The position numbers were made by a program, and so were the translations under genes. Positions 24,476 to 33,363 of a DNA stretch of 64,000 nucleotides are shown one piece after another (positions within the stretch are counted from its first letter, which is position 1; every line of letters starts with the position of its first letter). The DNA comes from CAKZQX01 sp034435975. Lineage in GTDB: Bacteria > Chloroflexota > Chloroflexia > Chloroflexales > Chloroflexaceae. The stretch is from assembly GCA_034435975.1 (NCBI GenBank), contig DAOTWD010000043.1, forward strand, positions 62,001 to 126,000, given 5' to 3'. Under the pieces are notes generated by a model. It was not told the origin of the DNA. It ran no database searches and saw only the letters and a program-made list of their open reading frames with translations.

Positions 24476-25576
24476 TCAATGCAGCAGCACGCTCCGTACC
24501 AGCGCGTCTGGCACATCATCACGCACACTCACCGTCCCAATGGATACTGGTAGCACCCAACGGATTTGCCTGTTTTGTACCTTTTTGTCACGCAGGGTCA
24601 GAGCCAGCACCTGTTCCAGATCAACATCGGTCGGAAACCGGGTAGGCAGACCATAGGCCTCCAGCAAATGACGTTGCCGTTCCGCATCGGCAGCGGCAAA
24701 AATACCCATCTCGACCGCAATGCATGCCGCTGCGTGCATACCGATGGCCACAGCCTCGCCATGCAACAGACCCTCATAGCCCAGCACTGCCTCCAGGGCG
24801 TGGCCGAGCGTGTGCCCATAGTTCAGAATGATACGTACCCCCTGCTCACGTTCATCGGCGCTGACCACTGCCACTTTGACGGCAACCGCCCGCCGCACCA
24901 CACTGGTCATCAGATCCACCATCTGCGTAAAAAGGGTATGTTGCTGGAAATCAACCGCATGTGCTTCGAGCATCGCAAACAATTCAGCATCGCGAATCAC
25001 CCCATGCTTGATCACCTCGGCCCATCCTGAGCGCAGTTCACGACCAGGCAGCGACTGGAGCGTCGCAGTATCGGCCAGCACGAACCGCGGCTGATGAAAT
25101 GCACCGATCAGATTCTTACCCAACGGATGATTGATACCCGTCTTCCCACCGACGGCCGCATCAACCATCGCCAGCAGCGTGGTTGGCAGTTGCACCAGTG
25201 CAATGCCACGCAATATACTGGCAGCCGCAAAGCCGGCCAGGTCGCCCACTACACCGCCGCCCAATGCCAGCATTGCGTCGCAGCGCTCCACGCCCCTGCT
25301 GATCATCCAGGTGTACAATTGCCATAGTTGCTCCTGGCTCTTACTCGCTTCACCGGACGGCACCACATAGGTCTGCACCGGATAGCCCGCCTCGGACAGC
25401 AGCGCCTGGATTTCCGTGCCATAATACGCAAACACACTGCTGTCACTCACCAACCAGAGTGTGCCTCCCAGACCATACTTTTTGAGCAGGTGCGGTAACT
25501 GCTGCCGGGCACCCTTCTCGACGATGACCGGATAGTGTATTGTACCAGTGTTAACTATAAGCTGGCTGAGAGACAT
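24476..25576 (-). CDS. aroB: 3-dehydroquinate synthase
   Basis: Product of 366 residues. The NAD+-binding region has DAMLALGGGVVGDLAGFAAASILRGI, followed by QLPTTLLAMVDAAVGGKTGINHPLGKNLIGAFHQP. The metal-binding helix has NYGHTLGHALEAVLGYEGLLHGEAVAIGM, with the conserved His and Glu residues. It makes 3-dehydroquinate from DAHP in the shikimate pathway. ATG 25576 has GGAGTTTT. It precedes moxR on the minus strand. No other aro gene is nearby. Confidence 0.95.
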   Translation of the reverse strand: MSLSQLIVNTGTIHYPVIVEKGARQQLPHLLKKYGLGGTLWLVSDSSVFAYYGTEIQALLSEAGYPVQTYVVPSGEASKSQEQLWQLYTWMISRGVERCDAMLALGGGVVGDLAGFAAASILRGIALVQLPTTLLAMVDAAVGGKTGINHPLGKNLIGAFHQPRFVLADTATLQSLPGRELRSGWAEVIKHGVIRDAELFAMLEAHAVDFQQHTLFTQMVDLMTSVVRRAVAVKVAVVSADEREQGVRIILNYGHTLGHALEAVLGYEGLLHGEAVAIGMHAAACIAVEMGIFAAADAERQRHLLEAYGLPTRFPTDVDLEQVLALTLRDKKVQNRQIRWVLPVSIGTVSVRDDVPDALVRSVLLH

Positions 25577-25618
25577 AAAACTCCATTATTATAGGTTATC
25601 ATTATAGGTTATCCCACG

Positions 25619-25720
25619 TGAGGAGTGAGAAAATAGCTGTCAGGAAATAAGGAATCATTGGAGAGGACTTCTCTTTCCTCCTTATCTATTTCCTCTATCT
25701 CCTATTTTCTATCTCCTAAA
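25619..25720 (+). repeat. Inverted flanking repeat, copy 1 (with 27703-27812)
   Basis: About 105 bp, starting TGAGGAGTGAGAAAATAGCT and ending in TCTATCTCCTATTTTCTATC. It is almost the exact reverse complement of 27703-27812. Just left of it, ATTATAGGTTATC is directly repeated at 25588-25613. Confidence 0.75.
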
Positions 25721-26335
25721 CTAAACGGTTTGTGCCCACGCATGGGTCTCACCGTCACGGTCAGCAGCGAGATTAACTATTCCGAAATCAACACCCAGGA
25801 AGCCGGTTGGTTCATCAGGTGTTGGCGCGGCTTTCGGCCGCGTGATGGGCAGTTCTCCCTGCCCATCACAGTGCACCCGTTCCGCTCCACCGATCTTCCA
25901 ACCGGTGTCATCCAGATAGCGGCGTTGAAACTCCCCCAGGAGGAGTTGACCGACAACCCGCCCGGCCAGCGTGTTCAACCGCACACGGTCGAGGCACATC
26001 AGCCGGTAGGTGCGAGCGTCGTAACGAATCGCGCGATCCGGCTTGAAGGTCGGACACGTGTTGTGTCCATTGGCGCGTGCCGCACGCACGGCCTCAGCCG
26101 CTTGATCCCTGGCACAACAGGCCAGTTGTGCTCCCAACCCGTACGTGCTGCGGGTTGGGTCATAGACGGCGTGGTGCAGCTTGTTCTTGTTGGTGATGCG
26201 CTCGTGCCACGCGACCTGTGCGCAGAAGGTTGCCGCCGCATTGAATGCTGCAGCCGTCGCAAGAAGCGCACCAACAGCGACACCGCTGAGTATCGATGGA
26301 TAGCACCCCGTTCGTGTGGAGCGTGTTTGGATCAT
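25721..26335 (-). pseudogene. Truncated TnpB (IS200/IS605-type OrfB) remnant
   Basis: The minus-strand frame encodes FNAAATFCAQVAWHERITNKNKLHHAVYDPTRSTYGLGAQLACCARDQAAEAVRAARA, then RAIRYDARTYRL and finally GFLGVDFGIVNLAADRDGETHAWAQ before stopping. This matches the N-terminal and wedge regions plus the RuvC-I motif (VDFG, catalytic Asp) of TnpB proteins. The RuvC-II Glu, the Cys4 zinc finger and the RuvC-III Asp, about half of the protein, are missing. The normal TnpB N-terminus is also replaced by unrelated residues. No TnpA or recognisable IS end was seen. It abuts the 3' end of moeA. Confidence 0.72.
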
Positions 26336-26342
26336 ATAATGA

Positions 26343-27593
26343 TCATTGGTCAACCAGGAGCGGGCCGGTCAGGAGCGCCTCTACCTCTGCGCCAACAGGA
26401 TATTCGTAGATACCAGGTGGCAGCACAAGCAAGCCGTTGGCTCCCCGCAGCGATAACAACCGGGTGCTGCTTTGCAGGCCTGTACTACGTGCCACCAGTC
26501 GCCCATCGTGCCACGCAATCTGCGTGCGCTGATACTCGGGGCGGTCAGAAGTAGTGCGGATCGGTTCGCGCAGCGTGACCCGAACACGTGGACGGTCGGG
26601 AGACGGGTCACCCTGCAACCGGCGTAAGGTCGGACGTACAAACATCTCGAAGACGACAAGCGACGAAACCGGAAAACCCGGCATGCCAAACACCAGAAAC
26701 GGCGCCTGCGCTGGTCTAGCGACGGTCGCAAAAAATGTAGGCTTGCCGGGCTTGAAGGCCACACGCCCGAAGTGAATAGTGCCTACCTCGGCCATGAGCG
26801 GCTTGATCAAGTCACGTGTACCCATTGAGATACCGCCACTGGTGATCAACATATCGGCCTGACCGATGGCCTGCAAGATAGCATTGCGCTGCACCTGGGG
26901 ATCATCACGAGCAATGCCCAGCGACAGCCCTTCGGCACCTGCCTCTTGCACCGCCGCCAGCAGGGCATACCGGTTGCTATCGCGCACTTGCCCGACTGTG
27001 CGCGGCGCATCAGGTTCGACAACTTCGTCACCCGTAGCAAGGATTGCCACCCGTGGACGGCGATATACATTGACCTGTGTCTGCCCCAGAGCAGCCAGCA
27101 GGCCAATTTCGGGCGGCCCCAGGGTGGTACCGCGGGTCAGGATTTGCTGTCCCTGCGCAATATCCTGGCCCACCGTTTGAATGTGGGCACCGGGGGCAAT
27201 GGCTGCATGGACGTGCAGTTGCCCGGCCTGCTCCTCGGTGTCTTCAAACATCACCAGCGCATCTGCACCAGGTGGTACCGGCGCACCGGTCATAATACGT
27301 ACCGCCGTGCCCGGTAGCAGCGGTGCATCAAACGTGCTACCGGCTGTCACCTCAGCTATCACTTGCCGCTCGCGCATGCCATCGGCGGCACAAACGGCAT
27401 AGCCATCGATCAGTGACCTGGTGATATCAGGCACATTCTCGGTGGCAAAAACATCTTCGGCCAGCACGCGCCCGGCAGCAGTCAGGCTGCTTACCGGTTC
27501 AGACGGCAGGGCCGTAATATGGGCGGCTACGATCTGGTGTGCTTCGTCGAGCGACACCATCCGGTAGGGTGATTGGTGCTGGTGCAGGCTCAT
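26343..27593 (-). CDS. moeA: Molybdopterin molybdenumtransferase
   Basis: Product of 416 residues. Domains I and II start MVSLDEAHQIV and include DVFATENVPDITRSLIDGYAV. Domain III (MoCF fold) has RVAILATGDEVVEPD, VRDSNRYALLAAVQEAG and MLITSGGISMGTRDLIKPLM. PVSSLVVFEMFVRPTLRRLQG leads into domain IV (RVRVTLREPI...). It inserts molybdate into adenylylated molybdopterin. ATG 27593 has AGGATT; the frame is open to 27698 but without a ribosome site. The gene together with the TnpB remnant is bracketed by a ~105-bp inverted repeat. Confidence 0.94.
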   Translation of the reverse strand: MSLHQHQSPYRMVSLDEAHQIVAAHITALPSEPVSSLTAAGRVLAEDVFATENVPDITRSLIDGYAVCAADGMRERQVIAEVTAGSTFDAPLLPGTAVRIMTGAPVPPGADALVMFEDTEEQAGQLHVHAAIAPGAHIQTVGQDIAQGQQILTRGTTLGPPEIGLLAALGQTQVNVYRRPRVAILATGDEVVEPDAPRTVGQVRDSNRYALLAAVQEAGAEGLSLGIARDDPQVQRNAILQAIGQADMLITSGGISMGTRDLIKPLMAEVGTIHFGRVAFKPGKPTFFATVARPAQAPFLVFGMPGFPVSSLVVFEMFVRPTLRRLQGDPSPDRPRVRVTLREPIRTTSDRPEYQRTQIAWHDGRLVARSTGLQSSTRLLSLRGANGLLVLPPGIYEYPVGAEVEALLTGPLLVDQ

Positions 27594-27702
27594 AATCCTG
27601 ATATTGCTTCTTGTATGCTCATATCGTTTATGAACAGAAGGACATTTCTTCTTTAGCTGCCGCAGGCACAGGCGCAAAGAATGTTGGAGACAGGCCACCG
27701 CT

Positions 27703-27812
27703 TAGGAAATAGGAGATAGGAAATAGGAGATAGGAAATAGGAGATAGAGGAAAGAGAAGTCTTCCCCAATGGTTCCCTATTTCCTGACAGCTATTTTCTC
27801 ACTCCTCACTCC
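27703..27812 (-). repeat. Inverted flanking repeat, copy 2
   Basis: Reverse complement of 25619-25720 with a few changes. It contains three tandem copies of a 14-mer, AGGAAATAGGAGAT, where copy 1 has about two, so the two copies differ by tandem-unit number. Confidence 0.75.
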
Positions 27813-27907
27813 GCTTTACCGAAGGTGAAACCCATATATTGACGACCGCCTGACTTCGGCAAATTTATTGTACCACATCCTTGCTTTTTCGGTAGGATCA
27901 ACCCATC

Positions 27908-28071
27908 GTACCACAACGAGACATCTCCTGGAGAGGAAGGCGCGGTACGGCCTCGCCCCTCCCGTAGGAGGAGGGAGGTAGGATAGAGGGTTCTCACTCT
28001 TCTCACTCCTGGCTCCTCTCTTCTCGCTCGGCCCCCGCACTCCGGCGGAGATGAAGTCTCATTGGAGTAAT
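27908..28071 (+). repeat. Dispersed TIR element, copy B
   Basis: Runs from GTACCACAACGAGACATCTC to GAGATGAAGTCTCATTGGAGTAA, with inverted ends. The interior holds GGCGCGGTACGGCCTCG and a CTCACTCTTCTCACTCCTGG tract, matching copies A and C. Confidence 0.55.
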
Positions 28072-28172
28072 AGGTTAGCCGAACAGCACCGCAATGAGAG
28101 GACTGCCTGCGCCCCATGCTTCCAGATCGTACCTTAGATAGCTCAGTACAACAGACAGGATGACTGTCTATC

Positions 28173-29156
28173 CTACCACTGCCCCAGAGCAGGTGAGACA
28201 GGTTCTACCGTCTGTGCCTGTGCTTTCCTGTCAGCAAACTCCTGTTCAGCCAGGAACCAGGTCGCCTCCATCGCCGCCATACATCCCTCACCAGCGGCAG
28301 TGATCGCCTGGCGATAAATGTGATCAACGACATCCCCAGCAGCAAAAACACCGGGAATGTTCGTGCGCGTACGGCCATCAGTCAGGATATAGCCACCCGC
28401 ATCAAGATCAAGCTTACCAACAAACAGGCTTGTGTTCGGTACATGGCCGATATAGGGAAACACTCCATCAATCTCCTCGATTGACTCTGCACCCGTCTTG
28501 AGATTACTGATCCGCACACCAGTGACCCGATCTGTACCCAGAATCTCTGTGACTACTGAGTCCCAGATAAAGCGCACCTTCGGATTATCAAACGCCCGCT
28601 CCTGTAAAATAGGGTCAGCGCGCAACTGATCGCGCCGGTGGACGATGACCAGTTCTGAGACATAGCGGGTGAGAAACAACCCTTCATCCAGCGCACTGTT
28701 GCCCCCACCCACGACAACCACGCGCTTATCCCGAAAGAAAAAACCATCGCATGTGGCGCAGTAGGAGACACCGCGATTCGCCAGTTCTTCTTCACCGGGG
28801 ACGCCTAGTTTGCGCGGAGATGCACCGGTTGAGATAATCAACGCCTCCGCTGTAATGCGCTGGCCACCATCAGTCAGCAGTGTAAATGGACGGCGCGTAA
28901 CATCAACGTCGATCACAAGTGCATCAAGATACTGTGTACCAAACCGTGCGGCTTGCTTCTCCATCAATTCGGCCAGTTCGTAGCCACCAACAGATTCGGG
29001 AAATCCGGGATAGTTCTCGACTTCACTGGTGGTAGCAATCAACCCACCCGGCTGCAACCCACGTATCACCAGCGGCTCCAGGTTCGCACGCGCTGCATAC
29101 AGCGCAGCGGTCAATCCGGCTGGACCAGAGCCAATAATCACAACTTTATGATGCAT
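28173..29156 (-). CDS. trxB: Thioredoxin reductase
   Basis: Product of 327 residues. The FAD site is VVIIGSGPAGLTAALYAARA, the redox pair is SYCATCDGFFF (Cys133, Cys136), the NADPH site is VVVVGGGNSALDEGLFL with VHRRDQLRA after it, and the C-terminal GVFAAGDVVDHIYRQAITAAGEG closes the FAD domain. Low-molecular-weight bacterial type. It reduces thioredoxin with NADPH. ATG 29156 has GGAAGGAG. Monocistronic; no trxA nearby. Confidence 0.94.
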   Translation of the reverse strand: MHHKVVIIGSGPAGLTAALYAARANLEPLVIRGLQPGGLIATTSEVENYPGFPESVGGYELAELMEKQAARFGTQYLDALVIDVDVTRRPFTLLTDGGQRITAEALIISTGASPRKLGVPGEEELANRGVSYCATCDGFFFRDKRVVVVGGGNSALDEGLFLTRYVSELVIVHRRDQLRADPILQERAFDNPKVRFIWDSVVTEILGTDRVTGVRISNLKTGAESIEEIDGVFPYIGHVPNTSLFVGKLDLDAGGYILTDGRTRTNIPGVFAAGDVVDHIYRQAITAAGEGCMAAMEATWFLAEQEFADRKAQAQTVEPVSPALGQW

Positions 29157-29244
29157 ATTCGTCTTGCTCCTTCCTTATACCTGTTCTGATTTACACGAGG
29201 TCTACGGTGGTATAGGTAACTCACTTTTTCGCCTTCAGCAGATA

Positions 29245-29280
29245 GGATAGAAGGGCGCACGGCCATGCGCCCTTCTATCC
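29245..29280. terminator. Perfect 15-bp hairpin upstream of trxB
   Basis: GGATAGAAGGGCGCA / TGCGCCCTTCTATCC with a 6-base loop. It lies 89 bp before the trxB start and 434 bp after the histidine kinase stop. On the plus strand it is followed by GATTTTCG, on the minus strand by CTATCTGC, so it is not a classic intrinsic terminator. Confidence 0.4.
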
Positions 29281-29555
29281 GATTTTCGTCTCCAACGAAA
29301 TCCGGTAAAAAAGCGTCGCTTCTATACGGCCACAGGCGAACAAAACGGCTGGTTCAAGCGACCATAGAACGCGTGTGATTTCCAGGAGTTATGTGATTCT
29401 TCAATCAAGACATCCATACTCTTCCTTACCACCGAAGGACGGACTGGGCGTCCACGCCATTTGATGCCCCAAAACAGTATCGGGTTACATGCGTTACATG
29501 ATCGCTCGTCACTACCCGTTATTGTACCTCTGGCAGAGCAGTACTTTTTTCTTTC

Positions 29556-29582
29556 TCAATGTTCGCCGTAAACGAACATTGA
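29556..29582. other. 10-bp perfect inverted repeat after the kinase gene
   Basis: TCAATGTTCG / CGAACATTGA with a 7-base loop, ~130 bp past the kinase stop. The flanking CTTTTTTCTTTC on the plus strand is on the wrong side for a minus-strand terminator. Confidence 0.35.
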
Positions 29583-29713
29583 GAATCAGAAGCACATCTC
29601 TTCCACACGAGCGCTGGCGAAAAAGACGTAGTGTTCAATCGACCGCGTACCTTCTATCGAGTTACCGGTTCTATTGCAGTATACCATAGGCCACCGGGCC
29701 GCTCCTGTGATCC

Positions 29714-31336
29714 TTATTCTTCTGCGGTGGTAGCCGGGTCAGTGGTATCCGGGTCACGGGTACTGGCAGTAATCTGACGATGTGCCTGCGGTAGAGTAAA
29801 GAGAAACCGTGACCCACGACCTACCTGACTTTCAACCCAGATTCGGCCACCGTGGGCTTCTACAATACTTTTTGTCAAATAGAGACCCAGGCCCGCACCC
29901 TGGGTCTCGCGCCGCAGTCGATTGTCAATACGATAAAAGCGCTGGAAGATACGCTGATGTTCTTCGGGCGGAATACCAATACCCTGATCGGCCACATACA
30001 CGATGACTGTATGCTCTTCTGCCCATCCGCCGATCCGAATCACCCCACCATCCGGGCTATACTTAACTGCATTAGACACCAGATTTGACAACACCATACG
30101 GATACGTTCATAATCAGCATGTACGGGCGGGAAATCATCATCAAAGCGCAACTCAAACTCAAAGTGATCAAGGCACTGCGCCGCAAAACCTTGCACGACC
30201 TCACGTGCCAGCGTCGGCAGCGACCAGTCGGTCAACTCCAGATGCAACCCGCCTGCGAGAAACCGGGATACATCCAGCAGATCCTGGATCTGGTCAGCCA
30301 GCCGATCTGCTTCTTCTTCGATCACCCGCAAGCCATCTTGCAGTGTCTCGGTACTCCAATGTGCATCCTCGCGGCGCAGGGTTCCGGCATAGCCTTTAAT
30401 GATACTCACCGGGGTTTTCAATTCATGCGAGATGACCGAAATGAACGTATTTTGCAGTTCCTTCTCGCGATTCTGCTCGGTAATATCGCGCACATTGGCA
30501 ATAGCACCCAGAAAGGTACCGCGTGGCCCACGTTGTGGCGCATAGCGACTCTGAATATAAAACTCGCGCCCGTCTCGATTGGTAATCCAGCCCTCAACCA
30601 CCGGATTAGGCTCGTAGGGATGCCGTTGGAGCGGGCAATCGGTCAAACACATATTCACTCCCTGGGCATTATGAATTCCCAGCACTTCAGCACATGGGCG
30701 ACCAATCGCCTCGCTACGGGGCCACCCTGTTAGTTGCTCCATCGCTTGATTAAAACTGGTAATGCGCCAGCGGCTATCAAGGATCATCACCCCATCCGCA
30801 CTCTGCTCAATAATCGCATTCAGACGCTGCTTCTCACGCAACACCCCCTGGTACAACCGTGCATTACTGACCGCAATCGCAGCCTGGGTTGCAAACGCTT
30901 GTAACATTTGCTCATCATCGGCAGAAAAAGCCACGTTGAGCGCAGCCCGAAAAACATAAATCACTCCCACCGATGTATCGTGAAAAGTCAATGGCAGCGC
31001 AATCATCTGGCGCAACGCCAGTCCGGTGTCCGTAGCGATAGTGCGCAAGACACGAATGAGCGTATCACGGGGAACCTGGCGTAACGGCAGATCTAACAGC
31101 GGCGTAAAAGCAGGCCAGATCTCTGGAGGCAACCCCGTCGAAGCATACACCCGTAACTCACCACTTCCATCCTCATCATACAAAGCGATCAGCCCAGAGG
31201 TGCCGGCCAGCATCTCTACGGCAACGTCGATCACCAGATTAAGCACACTGGTCAAATCCAACTGGGCCGTAATAGCCCGGCTAATCTGTAAAAGATATTC
31301 ACGCTGGCGCAAGCGATGGTCTGGTAATTCTAACAT
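29714..31336 (-). CDS. GAF-PAS sensor histidine kinase (cytoplasmic)
   Basis: Product of 540 residues without TM segments. An N-terminal GAF domain spans ~15-165 (SVLNLVIDVAVEMLAG ... FATQAAIAVSNARL). A PAS domain spans ~170-295 (IIEQSADGVMILDSRWRITSFNQAMEQLTG ... ANVRDITE) and contains a Cys-x-x-x-Cys pair in an insert. HisKA has FISVISHELKTPVSIIKGYAG with His304. The ATPase domain has NLVSNAVKYSPDGG, DQGIGIPPEEHQRIFQRFYR and GLGLYLTKSIVEAHGG. All N, G1, F and G2 boxes are intact. ATG 31336 has GGAGC. No response regulator is adjacent, so its partner is unlinked. Confidence 0.9.
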   Translation of the reverse strand: MLELPDHRLRQREYLLQISRAITAQLDLTSVLNLVIDVAVEMLAGTSGLIALYDEDGSGELRVYASTGLPPEIWPAFTPLLDLPLRQVPRDTLIRVLRTIATDTGLALRQMIALPLTFHDTSVGVIYVFRAALNVAFSADDEQMLQAFATQAAIAVSNARLYQGVLREKQRLNAIIEQSADGVMILDSRWRITSFNQAMEQLTGWPRSEAIGRPCAEVLGIHNAQGVNMCLTDCPLQRHPYEPNPVVEGWITNRDGREFYIQSRYAPQRGPRGTFLGAIANVRDITEQNREKELQNTFISVISHELKTPVSIIKGYAGTLRREDAHWSTETLQDGLRVIEEEADRLADQIQDLLDVSRFLAGGLHLELTDWSLPTLAREVVQGFAAQCLDHFEFELRFDDDFPPVHADYERIRMVLSNLVSNAVKYSPDGGVIRIGGWAEEHTVIVYVADQGIGIPPEEHQRIFQRFYRIDNRLRRETQGAGLGLYLTKSIVEAHGGRIWVESQVGRGSRFLFTLPQAHRQITASTRDPDTTDPATTAEE

Positions 31337-31593
31337 GGATCTAATGCTCCATATATGCCCTTCTAATACAGAAAGAGTATCCTGACAGACGTAACCACTA
31401 CAGGTTATCAAAAACAAATGTTAATGTACGTGGTGGTCTGTCCACCCGACATGCGATATACCTGTGGTCACGTATGTCAAGGCATGATGGCCACAGTCAA
31501 GATAGATCAGGTCGTAGCATAACACTGTCCGGGTTGAACACCCACTGCGTCTAATACCTACTGGAACTGTATGAACACGAAGGAGGTAGACCT

Positions 31594-32067
31594 ATGACCA
31601 CTATAACTCGCTGGGATCCTTTCCAGGACATGTTATCACTACGTGAGGCGATGAACCAGTTGTTTGAGGAAAGCTTTGTAAAGATGCCGTCTATCAATCG
31701 GGGAACAGCAGGTTTTGTACCCGCGCTGGATCTGAGTGAAACCGCCGACGCCTTTATCATTGATGCCGCCGTACCTGGTTTGAAGGCCGAAGACCTGAAC
31801 GTCACCCTTGAAAACAACATCCTGACCATCAGTGGCGAAATGCGTGATGAACGCGAGCAGAAAGATCGCAACTATCATCGCGTCGAGCGCCGCTTTGGTA
31901 GCTTCCAGCGCAGCGTATCTCTGCCTAATACTGTCAAGGCCGATGAGATCAATGCGACTCTGAAAGATGGAGTCTTGCATCTGGAGATTCCGAAGGCCGA
32001 GGAAGTCAAGCCACGTCGCATCAGCGTGAATGTAACGAATACACATCAAATTGAGGCTGCGAACTAG
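31594..32067 (+). CDS. Small heat-shock protein (Hsp20/alpha-crystallin)
   Basis: Product of 157 residues. The N-terminal arm is MTTITRWDPFQDMLSLREAMNQLFEE. The alpha-crystallin domain runs from about residue 45 (PALDLSETADAFIIDAAVPGLKAEDLNVTLENNILTISGE) through the A-x-x-x-N-G-V-L-like INATLKDGVLHLEIPKAEEVKPRRISV. It forms ATP-independent holdase oligomers. ATG 31594 has a strong AAGGAGGT. No CIRCE element was found upstream. A very strong hairpin lies after it. Confidence 0.93.
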   Translation: MTTITRWDPFQDMLSLREAMNQLFEESFVKMPSINRGTAGFVPALDLSETADAFIIDAAVPGLKAEDLNVTLENNILTISGEMRDEREQKDRNYHRVERRFGSFQRSVSLPNTVKADEINATLKDGVLHLEIPKAEEVKPRRISVNVTNTHQIEAAN

Positions 32068-32098
32068 GAACACCGCGGCGTACGGCTCACAACTGTAC

Positions 32099-32138
32099 AC
32101 CGGTCATCAAGCCACTGCTCAGTGGCTTGATGACCGGT
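32099..32138. terminator. Perfect 18-bp hairpin after hsp20
   Basis: ACCGGTCATCAAGCCACT / AGTGGCTTGATGACCGGT with a 4-base GCTC loop, 31 bp past the hsp20 stop. Very stable. The T-run usual in intrinsic terminators is absent, so it may mainly protect the mRNA 3' end or stop transcription by a factor-dependent route. Confidence 0.6.
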
Positions 32139-32371
32139 AGACTACCCTATACTCGCTCCGTATCTCCCCATCCGGGCACAACCCTTTACAACGCCCGCTG
32201 CACCTGAACAACAAGGTGTTAACGTTTACCATACCTGATATACCGGCTAACACGGTTCCGATCATGGCAATCTTAAACCCGTGCTTTTAGCACAAGGATG
32301 ACCTCACAGCAGCTCGTATCCCGCTCTCGGCCCATCGCATACCAGACACATTTACTATTTACAAATAGGAC

Positions 32372-32400
32372 TCGACAGATACCAGCCGCTATGCTATGCT
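32372..32400 (+). promoter_or_regulatory. Possible promoter for the HTH gene
   Basis: TCGACA, 17 bases, TATGCT, in an AT-rich stretch 85 bp upstream of the HTH start. The -35 is imperfect. Confidence 0.35.
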
Positions 32401-32484
32401 AATAAAACATTATACCTCGCGCTCGTGTGGACAGTGGTGTCAGCGACCACGTTACAGGGAGACCCTGGCAAGGAGCATTGGATC

Positions 32485-32799
32485 ATGCAGCTTGACTTGA
32501 CCAGCAAGCGCGCGAAGAAACTCATTTGTCTCCATGATCTGACTGAGGAAGAGATCCAACAGATTGTAGCCTCGGCGCGGATCAATCTTGCCACGTTCGA
32601 CCCGGAATACCGCACCAATGTAACCCGGATAGCGGATGAGTTACAGAAAAGCCGCCCTACGATTTATGGCTGGGCTGATCGAGCTATTTCTGCGACCATT
32701 CACTCTCTTCGCAATATCCGAACCGGCCGTCCGCCCAAAGAGCGAGAGCATACCAACCGCAGAGAAGTTGGAAAGTCAGAAGTACCATCACAATCATGA
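32485..32799 (+). CDS. Small helix-turn-helix protein
   Basis: Product of 104 residues, basic. MQLDLTSKRAKKLICLHDLTEEEIQQIVASARINLATF is helical. It is followed by TNVTRIADELQKSRPTIYGWADRAISATIHSL, which fits an HTH: IADELQKS as helix 2, a turn, and RPTIYGWADRA as the recognition helix. The C-terminus is basic and polar (RTGRPPKEREHTNRREVGK), like a DNA-contacting tail with an AT-hook-like RTGRPPK. ATG 32485 has AAGGAG. It lies 116 bp ahead of the roadblock-GTPase module, which has its own likely promoter. I do not recognise the family. Confidence 0.6.
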   Translation: MQLDLTSKRAKKLICLHDLTEEEIQQIVASARINLATFDPEYRTNVTRIADELQKSRPTIYGWADRAISATIHSLRNIRTGRPPKEREHTNRREVGKSEVPSQS

Positions 32800-32823
32800 C
32801 TAAAGTCATACTGAGAAGGGTGT

Positions 32824-32852
32824 ATGACGTGTGTGAATTATGGTAGTATAAT
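32824..32852 (+). promoter_or_regulatory. Possible promoter for the roadblock-GTPase module
   Basis: ATGACG, 17 bases, perfect TATAAT, 62 bp upstream of the first roadblock gene. Confidence 0.42.
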
Positions 32853-32914
32853 ACACGCGTTCAAATGGCGGTGATGCTGGTTCGAGCAGGATCAGCGAGG
32901 AGATTTCTCGAGTT

Positions 32915-33280
32915 ATGAGTAGTAATTTGAAGAGCCTGTTAGGTCGCTTCCGTGCGCTTGATAGCGTTGAACTGGCTGCCGTCGTCGCCCAGGATGGCTT
33001 ACTTATCGAGGCAACTGCTCGCCCAGGTGTCGATATCGATGCCATCTGTGCTGTCGCTTCCAACGGTCTGGCCATGGCCGAGGCGCTGGGGCGGGAGATT
33101 GATAAGGGGCAGACAATGCAAACGCTGCTAGAATATCAGCAAGGGTTAGTATTGTTGGAGCCGATTAGCGACGATGCTATGTTTCTGCTCATGGCGAATA
33201 CCCGTGAAGAACTAGGGCAGGTTCGGTTCCTGGTTGCTATCCATCGCCACGATTTAGTTAATGCACTGAACGCAATCTGA
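32915..33280 (+). CDS. Roadblock/LC7-domain protein 1
   Basis: Product of 121 residues, a single roadblock/LC7 domain: LVGRFRAL-like start, VELAAVVAQDGLLIEATARPGVDIDAICAVASNGLAMAEALGREI, QTLLEYQQGLVLLEPISDDAMFLLMA and a final helix LGQVRFLVAIHRHDL. Roadblock proteins are small dimers that act as GAPs or scaffolds for MglA/Ras-like GTPases (MglB in Myxococcus). It is first of four same-strand genes with a second roadblock protein, an MglA-type GTPase and a DUF4388 protein. ATG 32915 has GAGGAG. Confidence 0.82.
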   Translation: MSSNLKSLLGRFRALDSVELAAVVAQDGLLIEATARPGVDIDAICAVASNGLAMAEALGREIDKGQTMQTLLEYQQGLVLLEPISDDAMFLLMANTREELGQVRFLVAIHRHDLVNALNAI

Positions 33281-33363
33281 TATGCGATGTGCTATAATTG
33301 GCTTAGATAAATTGTAGTTCGGGCATCCTGATCATATTTTACGTATGATATAAGGCAGGTGTT

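Larger units (their letters stand above)
27594..28172. other. Intergenic region between trxB and moeA, filled by two repeats
   Basis: The ~580 bp hold the second inverted flanking repeat (27703-27812) and TIR element copy B (27908-28071). No gene is supported; the open minus-strand frames are Arg/Ser-rich shadows of the CTC/GAG tracts. Confidence 0.5.
29157..29713. other. Intergenic region with two long hairpins, no gene
   Basis: The ~560 bp hold a perfect 15-bp stem at 29245-29280, a TCTCCAACGAAA word near 29289 resembling a TIR end, and a perfect 10-bp stem at 29556-29582. No convincing coding frame was found. Confidence 0.45.

Noticed and set aside
31494..31593. CIRCE (HrcA) operator upstream of hsp20
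   Set aside because: No TTAGCACTC / GAGTGCTAA pair was found.
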